From an uncultured Sphingobacteriales bacterium (GTDB lineage Bacteria > Bacteroidota > Bacteroidia > Chitinophagales > Chitinophagaceae): 26,226 bases of DNA. Numbering within the stretch: the stretch's first letter is position 1; each line of letters starts with the position of its first letter. The notes below the pieces were generated by a model. It had not been told where the DNA came from. It saw nothing but the letters and a program-made list of their open reading frames with translations, and made no database searches. The stretch covers positions 1 to 26,226 of the forward strand of contig CAMPKG010000005.1 of assembly GCA_946887085.1 (NCBI GenBank). Reading direction: 5' to 3'. This document shows positions 1-6,558 of this stretch, piece after piece. Made by a program: the position numbers and the translations under genes.

Positions 1-118
1 CGTGTTGATCGTGAAGGAAGTAGTAAAAGAGGTGTTACACGTAGAAGACGCATTCTATTAGCGGGCGTTAACACGGTTCAGTTTTTTGATAATTTTGGCC
101 CAAAAGAAACAGGATACT
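1..118. other. left-edge stretch, no gene that can be assigned
   Basis: Two short readings run off the left edge. A plus-strand reading of 19 codons ends in a TAG at 59-61, and a minus-strand reading starts at an ATG at 53-51 and stays open to the edge. Neither is long enough to recognise. If the first is real, it is the tail of the gene upstream of the DUF1579 lipoprotein. The stretch also holds the promoter element at 90-97, which is listed separately. Confidence 0.2.
90..97 (+). promoter_or_regulatory. Bacteroidota -7 promoter element (TAATTTTG)
   Basis: This is an exact match to the TAnnTTTG element recognised by the Bacteroidota primary sigma factor. It ends 21 nt before the ATG at 119, giving a predicted leader of about 15 nt that contains AGGA at 111-114. 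I see no TTG at the expected -33 distance. Confidence 0.55.
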
Positions 119-793
119 ATGAAAAAACTTATCATCGCGCTGAGCGCATTTTCACTGATCGCATTCGCTGCTTGTAACGAAACCTCTACTGCTGATAACA
201 GCGAGGTTGTGACTGACACCGCCGTAGGCATGTCGAACGAGACACCTGCAGATAATGCAGCTGCCGCCGCTTCGGCTGCCCCTGTGGACTCGGCCACAAT
301 GGCAAAAAAATGGGAAGAGTATATGACTCCCGGCGACATGCACAAATGGATGGCATCAACCAATGGAAAATGGGATGCTGAATTCACTTTCTGGATGGGA
401 CCCGATGCCCCGCCTGAGACGGGTGCAAAAGCAAGTGTAGACAACAAAAGCATACTCGGAGGCCGCTACCAGGAGAGCAATTACAAAGGTGAAATGATGG
501 GCATGCCGTTCGAAGGTAGAGGCACAACTGCTTACGACAACGCCAAGAAGAAATTTGTAAGCACCTGGATCGACAACATGGGCACAGGCCTGATGCACAT
601 GGAAGGCACCTACGATTCAACTACCAAAACACTTACCATGACCGGTACCGGTGTTGACCCAATGACAGGCAACGATGTACAAATGCGGGAAGTGTTGAAA
701 ACCATCGACGACAAACACCAGGTAATGGAAATGTATGATACCAAAGGCGGCAGGGAATATAAAAGCATGGAAGTAAAGCTGACAAAGAAATAA
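119..793 (+). CDS. DUF1579 family lipoprotein
   Basis: Predicted 224-residue exported lipoprotein. The N-terminus has lysines, a hydrophobic stretch and a Cys near residue 19 (context AFAAC), consistent with signal peptidase II processing. An Ala/Thr/Ser-rich linker follows to about residue 65. The rest resembles DUF1579 (PF07617): a Trp-Met start after the linker, then GGRYQ, GMPFEGRGTTAYDN and a run of alternating beta strands ending in a basic tail. The function of this family is not established; it is often seen as a small periplasmic or surface beta-barrel-like domain. I chose ATG 119 rather than the in-frame ATG at 86 because 119 has AGGA 4 nt upstream and gives a proper signal peptide, while the longer form would place charged residues first and overlap the promoter box. 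A strong terminator follows, so the gene is probably monocistronic. Confidence 0.85.
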   Translation: MKKLIIALSAFSLIAFAACNETSTADNSEVVTDTAVGMSNETPADNAAAAASAAPVDSATMAKKWEEYMTPGDMHKWMASTNGKWDAEFTFWMGPDAPPETGAKASVDNKSILGGRYQESNYKGEMMGMPFEGRGTTAYDNAKKKFVSTWIDNMGTGLMHMEGTYDSTTKTLTMTGTGVDPMTGNDVQMREVLKTIDDKHQVMEMYDTKGGREYKSMEVKLTKK

Positions 794-814
794 ACAGCTA
801 TATATTGATTTAAG

Positions 815-839
815 AGCCGGGCCCATCCCGGCTTTTTTT
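815..839 (+). terminator. rho-independent terminator after DUF1579 gene
   Basis: A 7-bp stem AGCCGGG (815-821) pairs with CCCGGCT (827-833) around a 5-nt loop. It is followed by a run of T to 839 on the plus strand, 22 nt after the stop codon. Confidence 0.9.
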
Positions 840-926
840 ATTGATTTTAACTTGTAGTTACGTCGCGCAGCCCGCTGCTGGCACGGATTTCCTGTAAAAC
901 ATGCTGAGAACGAACAACTTAAAGAA

Positions 927-1499
927 ATGAAACAGTTAGTAATAGGTTTGGCATTGATATTTAGCACCTCTGCTGCCATTGCGCAGAATACGCCATTGAA
1001 TAAAGATCAATACAGCCGGGTTTATGCCGTTGCCAACAAATCATCGCTGGATATCTATTTCATGGCATCGGACTATGCCCAGAGCAAAAATTTCACCGTC
1101 GAGAAAGACCCGGTAAATAACAGCGTTGAGCTGATCGCCAGCCTGCCTTACCAGGGGCGTTTTAACGAATGCATCGAATCTCTCGACCTGCAGGCAAGAT
1201 TCAAAATAGAAGCAAAGGACGGGAAGACCAGGATAATGCTGCACAATGTAAGCTACGTACACACCGACAAACAAACAGGTGAAACGACAAGCATAGCCAA
1301 AACAAACGTTCTGCAACAAAAACTCACAGCATGCGCACCCTCATCGGGTGCAATAGAAGACCTGTACAACTGCGGGGAATGCCAGCAGAGCCTGAACCAT
1401 CTCAGCGATGAGCTACAATCTTATTTTGACAAGATCGCGGACGAATACCAGGGCTACCTGAAATCGGAAGTAGCAAGAACGACAGGATTGTATCGTTAA
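927..1499 (+). CDS. secreted protein, DUF4468-like (TBP-like fold) candidate
   Basis: Predicted 190-residue exported protein. A classical signal peptide (residues 1-19, cleavage likely after AIA before Gln) is visible. The body has an alternating strand pattern around residues 45-110, including an EAKDGKTRIMLHNVSY stretch, that resembles the DUF4468 domain of Bacteroidota, in which a 'TBP-like fold' has been described; this match is by eye and uncertain. Four cysteines occur after the signal (near residues 73, 136, 149 and 152), the last two spaced as CGEC, which could form disulfides in the periplasm. Its role is unknown. It has no obvious terminator, and its stop lies 11 bp from the stop of the convergent membrane-protein gene. 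A partial -7-like sequence (TAACTTG, 848-854) lies about 70 nt upstream. Confidence 0.75.
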   Translation: MKQLVIGLALIFSTSAAIAQNTPLNKDQYSRVYAVANKSSLDIYFMASDYAQSKNFTVEKDPVNNSVELIASLPYQGRFNECIESLDLQARFKIEAKDGKTRIMLHNVSYVHTDKQTGETTSIAKTNVLQQKLTACAPSSGAIEDLYNCGECQQSLNHLSDELQSYFDKIADEYQGYLKSEVARTTGLYR

Positions 1500-1510
1500 G
1501 CGCTCGCGGT

Positions 1511-1957
1511 CTATGAATTGGTTTCTTTGGCAACCATCGCAACTCGTTGTTTCGACCTTACCCAATAGGCTGCAGCAGCTCCCGCCGACAGTTTGATAAG
1601 ACTTGAAACAACCAGGGTTTTCAAATTACTCAGTAAGTCAAATGTGGAAGCCATTATCAGGATAACATCAATAACAATATAGATCAGTGGCAGCGCGATA
1701 CCGATGACAAAAGGATTCACCAGTTTGTGCCTGTTGAGCCGCACTACGAAGAGCCAGACAAAAACAGCCCCACCTATCATAGATACATAAGGCGATGCCT
1801 TCAGGGCAAACTCTTCGTAGAACGAAGCCGGGTGCCCCGGGTTAATGACCATTGAGTACACGAACACAGTAATTATCGACAATGCGATCAATATGACATG
1901 GAGCAGTAAGGCCGTGCCCAGGACTTTCCACCAGTTAATGCTATTGGGAGTTTTCAT
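1511..1957 (-). CDS. four-helix integral membrane protein, unknown function
   Basis: 148 residues if started at the ATG at 1957. The reading frame is open further upstream to 2074, but that extension is not typical of a membrane-protein N-terminus and has no good start context. After a short polar N-terminus with a Trp pair, four hydrophobic segments are visible, at roughly residues 13-35, 55-73, 84-104 and 115-132, with a short basic and polar C-terminal tail. The helices contain few charged residues. I do not recognise the family; small membrane proteins of this kind are common as lineage-specific genes in Bacteroidota. The gene is convergent with the secreted-protein gene to its left. Confidence 0.65.
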   Translation of the reverse strand: MKTPNSINWWKVLGTALLLHVILIALSIITVFVYSMVINPGHPASFYEEFALKASPYVSMIGGAVFVWLFVVRLNRHKLVNPFVIGIALPLIYIVIDVILIMASTFDLLSNLKTLVVSSLIKLSAGAAAAYWVRSKQRVAMVAKETNS

Positions 1958-2279
1958 CGAAAATATCTTTTGATATCTATCAAGATAATAAGTTACTCCT
2001 GTGTCACCATAGATCGTTGATAACAAGCGGGAAATAGATAGGACGAAACAGGATGAAAACAAAATGAACCGCAATCGGTGTTAAGTTCTTTGTCGGGAGT
2101 ACCAGGCCAATTCCAATTTCGTTCAGGAATACCTCAACATATTTTCGGGTAGATCGCTGCAGCAGCGAATGTTCACTTTATGCACTGTATCGAAAGAAGA
2201 TCTTTTCTCATGGCCGGGAGAACAACATCATTGACCGTTACACAAATAGGTGTAAATTGACGCCGTTAAATTACCAGGA
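1958..2279. other. 322-bp divergent intergenic region
   Basis: This region lies between the membrane-protein gene (minus) and idi (plus). I see no convincing gene or structured RNA in it. A small hairpin CGCTG-CAG-CAGCG lies near 2155-2168. An inverted repeat at 2238-2255 and a promoter-like arrangement at 2231-2260 are listed separately. The part next to 1957 is in frame with the membrane-protein gene but is probably 5' leader. Confidence 0.5.
2231..2260 (+). promoter_or_regulatory. candidate idi promoter with overlapping inverted repeat
   Basis: TTG at 2231-2233, a 19-nt spacer, then TAAATTGA at 2253-2260 (one T short of TAnnTTTG) fits the Bacteroidota -33/-7 layout. The ATG of idi is 19 nt further on. 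Between and across the elements lies an inverted repeat, TTACAC (2238-2243) and GTGTAA (2250-2255), with a 6-nt spacer, placed where a repressor would block the promoter. The promoter reading is moderate; the operator reading is inference. Confidence 0.4.
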
Positions 2280-2792
2280 ATGGAAAAGGTGGTATTAGTT
2301 GACGAGTTGGATGAAGAGATCGGAACGATGGAGAAGATGCAGGCACATATAGAAGGAAGGCTGCACCGCGCAATTTCTGTTTTTATTTTCAACACCAAAA
2401 AAGAACTGCTGCTGCAACGGCGGGCCGATGGGAAGTACCATTCGGCCGGGCTCTGGTCCAATACCTGCTGCAGTCACCCCTTGCCGGGGGAGACCACTAA
2501 AGACGCAGCTGCCCGCAGGCTTTACGAAGAAATGGGAATAAGGTGCACATTGCAAAAGTCTTTCACTTTTGTATACAGGGCAGTTTTAGCACATCAGCTC
2601 ACTGAGTTTGAATATGATCATGTATTTACTGGTGTGACGGATGAAGAACCGAAACCTGATTCAATTGAGGTTGCTGGATGGAAATATGATAATATGGAAG
2701 CTTTGAGCGCAGATATGCTGCTGCATCCCGGGAAATACACAGAGTGGTTTAAAATATGCCTGCGGGATTACAGCAAGGAAATATTTAAATAA
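2280..2792 (+). CDS. idi: isopentenyl-diphosphate delta-isomerase, type I
   Basis: Interconverts isopentenyl and dimethylallyl diphosphate in the cytoplasm, supplying isoprenoid synthesis (quinones, undecaprenyl carriers, carotenoids). At 170 residues it has the usual length of bacterial type I IDI, a Nudix-fold enzyme. Visible family features: metal-ligand histidines H23 and H29 before the first strands, the NTCCSHP motif with catalytic C64 and ligand H66 (aligning with C67 and H69 of E. coli Idi), the Nudix-like helix GETTKDAAARRLYEEMG (residues 70-86), and the acidic pair E109/E111 corresponding to E114/E116. All catalytic positions are present, so the enzyme should be active. It stands alone, with its stop codon lying inside the U-tract of the tRNA-Leu terminator on the other strand. 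Confidence 0.95.
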   Translation: MEKVVLVDELDEEIGTMEKMQAHIEGRLHRAISVFIFNTKKELLLQRRADGKYHSAGLWSNTCCSHPLPGETTKDAAARRLYEEMGIRCTLQKSFTFVYRAVLAHQLTEFEYDHVFTGVTDEEPKPDSIEVAGWKYDNMEALSADMLLHPGKYTEWFKICLRDYSKEIFK

Positions 2793-2815
2793 AAAAACCC
2801 CGCAATTGCGGGGTT
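2791..2815 (-). terminator. terminator of tRNA-Leu, overlapping the idi stop
   Basis: A perfect palindrome AACCCCGC-AATT-GCGGGGTT (2796-2815) is followed on the minus strand by seven U (complement of 2791-2797). The T-run is only on the minus side, so it chiefly ends the tRNA transcript. The same hairpin may also help end the idi mRNA, although no T-tract follows it on the plus strand. Confidence 0.85.
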
Positions 2816-2826
2816 AAGTTCTTGGG

Positions 2827-2910
2827 TGCCCAGGACTGGATTCGAACCAGCACACCCTTGCGAGCGCTGCGACCTGAACACAGTGCGTCTACCAATTTCG
2901 CCACCTGGGC
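2827..2910 (-). tRNA. tRNA-Leu (anticodon CAG)
   Basis: An 84-nt class II tRNA with all parts visible when read on the minus strand. The acceptor stem GCCCAGG pairs with CCTGGGC, with discriminator A. The D arm contains TTGGTAGAC. The anticodon stem CTGTG/CGCAG (one T-G pair) encloses the loop TTCAGGT with anticodon CAG. A long variable arm follows, then the T arm GCTGG-TTCGAAT-CCAGT. The 3' CCA is not encoded (ACCC in the genome), so it must be added by nucleotidyltransferase. The tRNA decodes CUG. The terminator lies 11 nt downstream. Confidence 0.96.
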
Positions 2911-2983
2911 ATATACTTTTTTAAGAACTTAGGGCTGCAAAGATAAAGGCTGTTTCCTTAACAAACAAACCTCTTTAAAAATA

Positions 2984-3985
2984 TTATGAGATCACCATCA
3001 GGCTGCATCCCCTCAGTGCTGCATGGTCTATACGGCCAAGCACTTCAAAGCTGCCATCAGCAAGAATATTACCAATATCTTCGGTGGCAATGAACGAGCA
3101 GGAATGAACATTAGCAAGGTCGATAATATTAAGGCAGCCCGGACCGGAAATGCGTACATCAAGGGGATCATTGATATCGCGCACCAGCACCTTCATTGTT
3201 GACGAGGCCCGGAAAATTCCATCAGCTTTCGCGTAAGCCTGCGACAACAATTCGGTCATCCCGTATTCTGAATGTACTTCGTTCAATTGCCATCTATCCC
3301 GTAGAAATTCGTGTACCTGCGCACGCGTCCACTCCACTCGCCTTCCTTTCATGCCACCTGTTTCCATCACAATAGTATGCTTCAGTTGCATTGGACAAGC
3401 ATCCGCAAAATCGAGCAAAGCAAATGTTACACCGAGCAGTAGTGTTTTCTGGCCTTCGTTCTCCAAACGGGTGATCACTTCTTTTAGCTTGCCCCACTCG
3501 TTGAGGTAAAAACCACAATCGGGATGGCTGCTGTGCTTCATTAGCGCCTGCGCCATGTGCACCAGCGAGGCATTTTTCCGCTCGAGATAAGAAGGAAGCA
3601 ATGCGAGAACAGCATAGTCCGATGGCTCGCCATAAAACTCCCTGAATCCCCGAAGCAGCGATGATTCGTACACGGTGTTGTCAATTACATAATGCCGGCT
3701 GGGAACTTCGCCGGTGGTGCCGCTGCTTTCAAAGATCGCGACCGCATCTTCATTGCCCGAAACAACCTTGTGCGTTTTGAAAAAAGATACCGGCAAAAAG
3801 GGAATTTTCAGAAGCGCGTCAACCTTTTGGGGATCTATTTGTAATGCGTCTGTAAATTGTTGATAGATGCTGTTGTGCTTATACTGGTGCCGGAACACCG
3901 CCAGCGCAATATCCTCAAAGTTCCTGGCGTTAATATCATCAATGAAACCCTTGCCATTTAACTCAATTTTATAGGTCTGTTTCAT
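2984..3985 (-). CDS. LuxE-like acyl-protein synthetase (PF04443 family)
   Basis: 333 residues from the ATG at 3985; the frame continues upstream, but that extension reads antisense through the neighbouring lipoprotein and is not used. It belongs to the LuxE/PaaK branch of the ANL adenylating enzymes: SSGTTG nucleotide-binding loop at 87-92, the LLPSYLERKNASLVHM segment near 129-144, YGMTE at 241-245 and LGRIDHA at 316-322. A Cys at 327, six residues from the end, matches the position of the C-terminal cysteine that carries the acyl group in LuxE. In luminous bacteria LuxE activates fatty acids and passes them to the LuxC reductase. No luxC, luxD or luciferase gene is nearby, so the acyl substrate and partner here are unknown. 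The family call is strong; the reaction is by analogy. Confidence 0.85.
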   Translation of the reverse strand: MKQTYKIELNGKGFIDDINARNFEDIALAVFRHQYKHNSIYQQFTDALQIDPQKVDALLKIPFLPVSFFKTHKVVSGNEDAVAIFESSGTTGEVPSRHYVIDNTVYESSLLRGFREFYGEPSDYAVLALLPSYLERKNASLVHMAQALMKHSSHPDCGFYLNEWGKLKEVITRLENEGQKTLLLGVTFALLDFADACPMQLKHTIVMETGGMKGRRVEWTRAQVHEFLRDRWQLNEVHSEYGMTELLSQAYAKADGIFRASSTMKVLVRDINDPLDVRISGPGCLNIIDLANVHSCSFIATEDIGNILADGSFEVLGRIDHAALRGCSLMVIS

Positions 3986-3993
3986 TAATTTTG
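3986..3993 (+). promoter_or_regulatory. -7 promoter element (TAATTTTG), 6 nt before the ATG
   Basis: An exact TAnnTTTG match inside the 14-bp gap between two divergent start codons. It starts directly after the LuxE-like start codon and ends 6 nt before the lipoprotein ATG at 4000. The predicted transcription start falls at or next to that ATG. No clear TTG lies 17-23 nt upstream. Confidence 0.5.
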
Positions 3994-3999
3994 AATAAT

Positions 4000-4482
4000 A
4001 TGAGATTTTCGTTGATTTTCCTGGCATTCCTGCTGACGGCAGGCTCCTGCAAACGGTCTGAAAAGTTTTCTGAGATACCGGCCATCTCCGTGGTAAGCGT
4101 TCAGCCAAACATAGTGCCGGCAGGCTCCAGCGAAGTTACAGTATTTATCACCCTGAAAATAACGGATGGTGACGCAGACCTTGGTAAGGTGGCTGGTATT
4201 GACGATGTCTTTCTCCTTGACAGCCGCGCTGCCGATACGTTTAACATACAAATAGAGGACACACTGAAATTCACATTCCCCGAGATACCCAAAAATGCGA
4301 TAACCCCGGATAAAGGACTGGAAGGTTATTGCATTGTGCGCGTAGATGCAGCCCGCCTGCTGTTCAGGGATACCGTTAGCACCCGCGAAGCGGATACAGT
4401 GAGCTTCCGGATGTATGTGTATGATAAGAAACGGCACAAAAGCAACGAGGTAACTACTCCCGAGATATACCTGACGAAATAA
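4000..4482 (+). CDS. putative lipoprotein, unknown function
   Basis: 160 residues from the ATG at 4000; a TTG at 3991 is an alternative start but would overlap the promoter box. The N-terminus is a short lipoprotein signal: MRF, a hydrophobic core, then TAGSC with Cys at residue 17, followed by KRSEKF. The mature part is beta-rich, with repeated acidic Thr/Val strands such as VTVFITLKITDGDADLG near 45-61, resembling an Ig-like or cadherin-like sandwich, although I cannot name a family. It ends with strands around SFRMYVYDKKRHKSNEV, which suggests a single extracytoplasmic sandwich domain. It is head-to-head with the LuxE-like gene, and its last 29 bp overlap the end of the convergent 2'-5' RNA ligase-like gene. 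Confidence 0.75.
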   Translation: MRFSLIFLAFLLTAGSCKRSEKFSEIPAISVVSVQPNIVPAGSSEVTVFITLKITDGDADLGKVAGIDDVFLLDSRAADTFNIQIEDTLKFTFPEIPKNAITPDKGLEGYCIVRVDAARLLFRDTVSTREADTVSFRMYVYDKKRHKSNEVTTPEIYLTK

Positions 4483-5020
4483 GCGGGAAACTTTGTATTG
4501 TTTCCCACCGCTGGCCTGTGTGCCGCCAGAGGTAGAATGCATCTGCAATAAATTCGGCAGAAAATTGTCTTGATGAATATTCCCTTTCTATGTCAGGAAA
4601 AAGTTCTCGCGGAATATCCCGGTAGCCGATGGTAATATGCGGATGGAACGATGATGAACGTTTCGCTTCCGATGCGGGTATAATCTTCAAAAATTCCTGC
4701 CGTAATTCTTTTCGAAAAGCGCCCAGCCTATCGTTCCGCACTACGTCGATAAACACCACCCCGTTTCCAGGGAAGAAATCATAATCTTTAAGCACTACCG
4801 GAAATGCATCTTGTTTTGACGCCCACTGCTGCAATGCGGCCATTAATACTTGCTCTGTTTGCGGAAAGGTTTTATAGGGTGGTATCAAAGTGATGTGCAC
4901 AGGTGGTTTTAGTGCTGCAACTGCTTTATACTTTTCGGCAAACTCGTGGCGGATGTGCTCAATTTCATCGGTCAATGCGGCTGGCGGCATGATCGCCAGC
5001 ATGTATAGGTTCTGTCTCAT
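4454..5020 (-). CDS. 2'-5' RNA ligase superfamily protein (2H phosphoesterase)
   Basis: 188 residues from the ATG at 5020. Both signature tetrapeptides of the 2H phosphoesterase fold are present: HIT at 42-44 (in PVHITLIPP) and HIT at 128-130 (in FHPHITIGY). These supply the two catalytic histidines that act on 2',5' or cyclic phosphodiester bonds. Members include LigT/ThpR and cyclic phosphodiesterases; this one looks closest to the small Bacteroidota proteins assigned to PF13563. The physiological substrate cannot be told from sequence. The longer in-frame reading to 5338 is rejected because it runs antisense through the dipeptidase gene. An exact -7 element lies 12 nt upstream. The C-terminal codons overlap the lipoprotein gene on the other strand. 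Confidence 0.88.
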   Translation of the reverse strand: MRQNLYMLAIMPPAALTDEIEHIRHEFAEKYKAVAALKPPVHITLIPPYKTFPQTEQVLMAALQQWASKQDAFPVVLKDYDFFPGNGVVFIDVVRNDRLGAFRKELRQEFLKIIPASEAKRSSSFHPHITIGYRDIPRELFPDIEREYSSRQFSAEFIADAFYLWRHTGQRWETIQSFPLISSGISRE

Positions 5021-5032
5021 AGTGAATGCACG

Positions 5033-5040
5033 CAAATTTA
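5033..5040 (-). promoter_or_regulatory. -7 promoter element (TAAATTTG) of the 2H phosphoesterase gene
   Basis: An exact TAnnTTTG on the minus strand, ending 12 nt before the ATG at 5020. The predicted leader is about 5-8 nt. Confidence 0.55.
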
Positions 5041-5071
5041 GCGAATTGCATAAACAATAATTACTATGTAA

Positions 5072-5086
5072 CTTAGGCAACCTAAG
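5072..5086. repeat. inverted repeat CTTAGG-CAA-CCTAAG in a divergent promoter region
   Basis: A perfect 6-bp inverted repeat with a 3-nt spacer, lying between the 2H phosphoesterase gene and the M19 dipeptidase gene, about 30 nt upstream of the ATG at 5115. It could be a small operator or may be chance. A TAACTTAG sequence at 5069-5076 overlaps its left half. Confidence 0.3.
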
Positions 5087-5114
5087 GGATATCTCATCAC
5101 ACAATTTGAAAACC

Positions 5115-6557
5115 ATGACACCATCGTTCATCGATTTCCATTGCCATCCGCACATGAAACCGTATGGCAAAAGCTTCAGACTTTCTCCGGTTGGGCATAA
5201 CAGTACCGACCGTGATGCAGAGAACAGCATCTGGTTCCGTGTACCCGCCGACCTATGGCGTAAGGGCCTGCAAATGGCGGGCATCGTAAAGTTCACGCAG
5301 ACAGATATCGGCAACCTTGCCCGCGGCAACGTGCGCATTATCTGCGCATCGCTCTACCCGATCGAGCGGGGTTTCTTTAACAACAAACTGGGCGCGGGCG
5401 GCCTCAGCGATCTTGCATTGGACTTTATTACCAGCGTCAGCAAGCAGCGCGTTGATTATATACAGGGCATCACCAATTATTTTGAAGACCTCGAGGGAGA
5501 ATACAAATACTACCTGCAGATGGACGGAAAGTATGTGCACATGGATTCCGGGCCATGCGGGTATAAACTGGTGCGCAATTATGGGGAGATAGAAAGCTAT
5601 ATGGAAGCGAACCCTGATGATACGCGAACTGTATTCATCATCATGAGTATTGAAGGGCTGCATGCCTTGAATATTGCGACAGAAGATGCACCGGATGAAT
5701 TATCGTTCCTGTCTAATATGCGCGAGCTGAAGAACTGGGAGTACAAGCCATTCTTCGTCACCTTCGCTCACCATTTCTTTAATGAACTTTGCGGGCATGC
5801 TAAAAGCCTGTTCGGTATGGTGGGCAGCAAAACCGACCAAAGCAAAGGCATACTTACGGGTTTCACCGACCTGGGTAAAAAAGTATTGCGTGAAGCACTA
5901 GACAATACCAACGGCAAGCGTATCTACATCGACATCAAACACATGAGTCCCCAGTCGCGCAAGGAGTATTTCCATATTCTGGAAACTGAGTATAAAAACG
6001 AGAACATACCCGTGATCGTAAGCCATGGTGCGGTAAATGGATTGAAAAGCATGGACGATCCCACACCCGGCAATGATCATCTTTCAAGCATTTGCCTGAC
6101 GGAAGGCATCAACTTCTACGATAATGAGATATTGATGGTGGCCAAGACTCAAGGAATATTTGCGCTGCAAACGGATGAGCGCCGACTTGCCTGTGAAGCC
6201 TACATCAAAGACATTAAACACTCTTTGTTCCTGAATAAAATACGCCACTACCGTGCGGCATTGTTGTGGAATAACATTCAATATATAGCAGAGCTGCTGG
6301 ACAAGAATGGATTGCCGGCGTGGGACCACATCGGCATTGGCAGCGATTTTGACGGCATCATCGACCCGCTTAATGGCTTCCTGACCAGTGCAGCCATGCC
6401 CGACCTGCAACAATATGTAGAGCGCTATGCGTTTACTTATATGAACGACAGGGGCAAGAAAATTTTACGTCCGGAGAATTGCATTACACCATCTGACATT
6501 GTGAATAAGATATTTTCAGAGAACGGTACCGCTTTTCTGAAGAGGTGGTTCGTGTAG
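5115..6557 (+). CDS. membrane dipeptidase (M19) family metallopeptidase
   Basis: 480 residues from the ATG at 5115 (the preceding in-frame TTG at 5106 is unlikely). It belongs to the M19 renal-dipeptidase family, a dinuclear-zinc TIM barrel that cleaves dipeptides. Counterparts of the human metal ligands are visible: E180 in SIEG, H276 in DIKHMS and H304 in VSHGAVNG, plus the D411 equivalent in HIGIGSDFDG. The first-strand motif is H9-C-H11, whereas the textbook family has HxD (H20 and D22 in the human enzyme). The protein is longer than usual (about 330-400 residues) and has inserts around 60-140 and 355-400. No signal peptide is present, so it should act in the cytoplasm, perhaps in peptide recycling. 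It converges with the GT-C-like gene, one base between the stops. Confidence 0.88.
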   Translation: MTPSFIDFHCHPHMKPYGKSFRLSPVGHNSTDRDAENSIWFRVPADLWRKGLQMAGIVKFTQTDIGNLARGNVRIICASLYPIERGFFNNKLGAGGLSDLALDFITSVSKQRVDYIQGITNYFEDLEGEYKYYLQMDGKYVHMDSGPCGYKLVRNYGEIESYMEANPDDTRTVFIIMSIEGLHALNIATEDAPDELSFLSNMRELKNWEYKPFFVTFAHHFFNELCGHAKSLFGMVGSKTDQSKGILTGFTDLGKKVLREALDNTNGKRIYIDIKHMSPQSRKEYFHILETEYKNENIPVIVSHGAVNGLKSMDDPTPGNDHLSSICLTEGINFYDNEILMVAKTQGIFALQTDERRLACEAYIKDIKHSLFLNKIRHYRAALLWNNIQYIAELLDKNGLPAWDHIGIGSDFDGIIDPLNGFLTSAAMPDLQQYVERYAFTYMNDRGKKILRPENCITPSDIVNKIFSENGTAFLKRWFV

Positions 6558-6558
6558 G

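Noticed and set aside
2827..2910. tRNA-Leu as an integration site
   Set aside because: No integrase gene and no repeated tRNA 3' end were noticed in the flanking sequence.
3986..4108. Longer N-terminus for the LuxE-like protein
   Set aside because: The extension is antisense to the lipoprotein signal peptide and is not of LuxE type; ATG 3985 gives the normal start.
5021..5338. Longer N-terminus for the 2H phosphoesterase
   Set aside because: Runs antisense through the first 75 codons of the dipeptidase and beyond the -7 element at 5033-5040.
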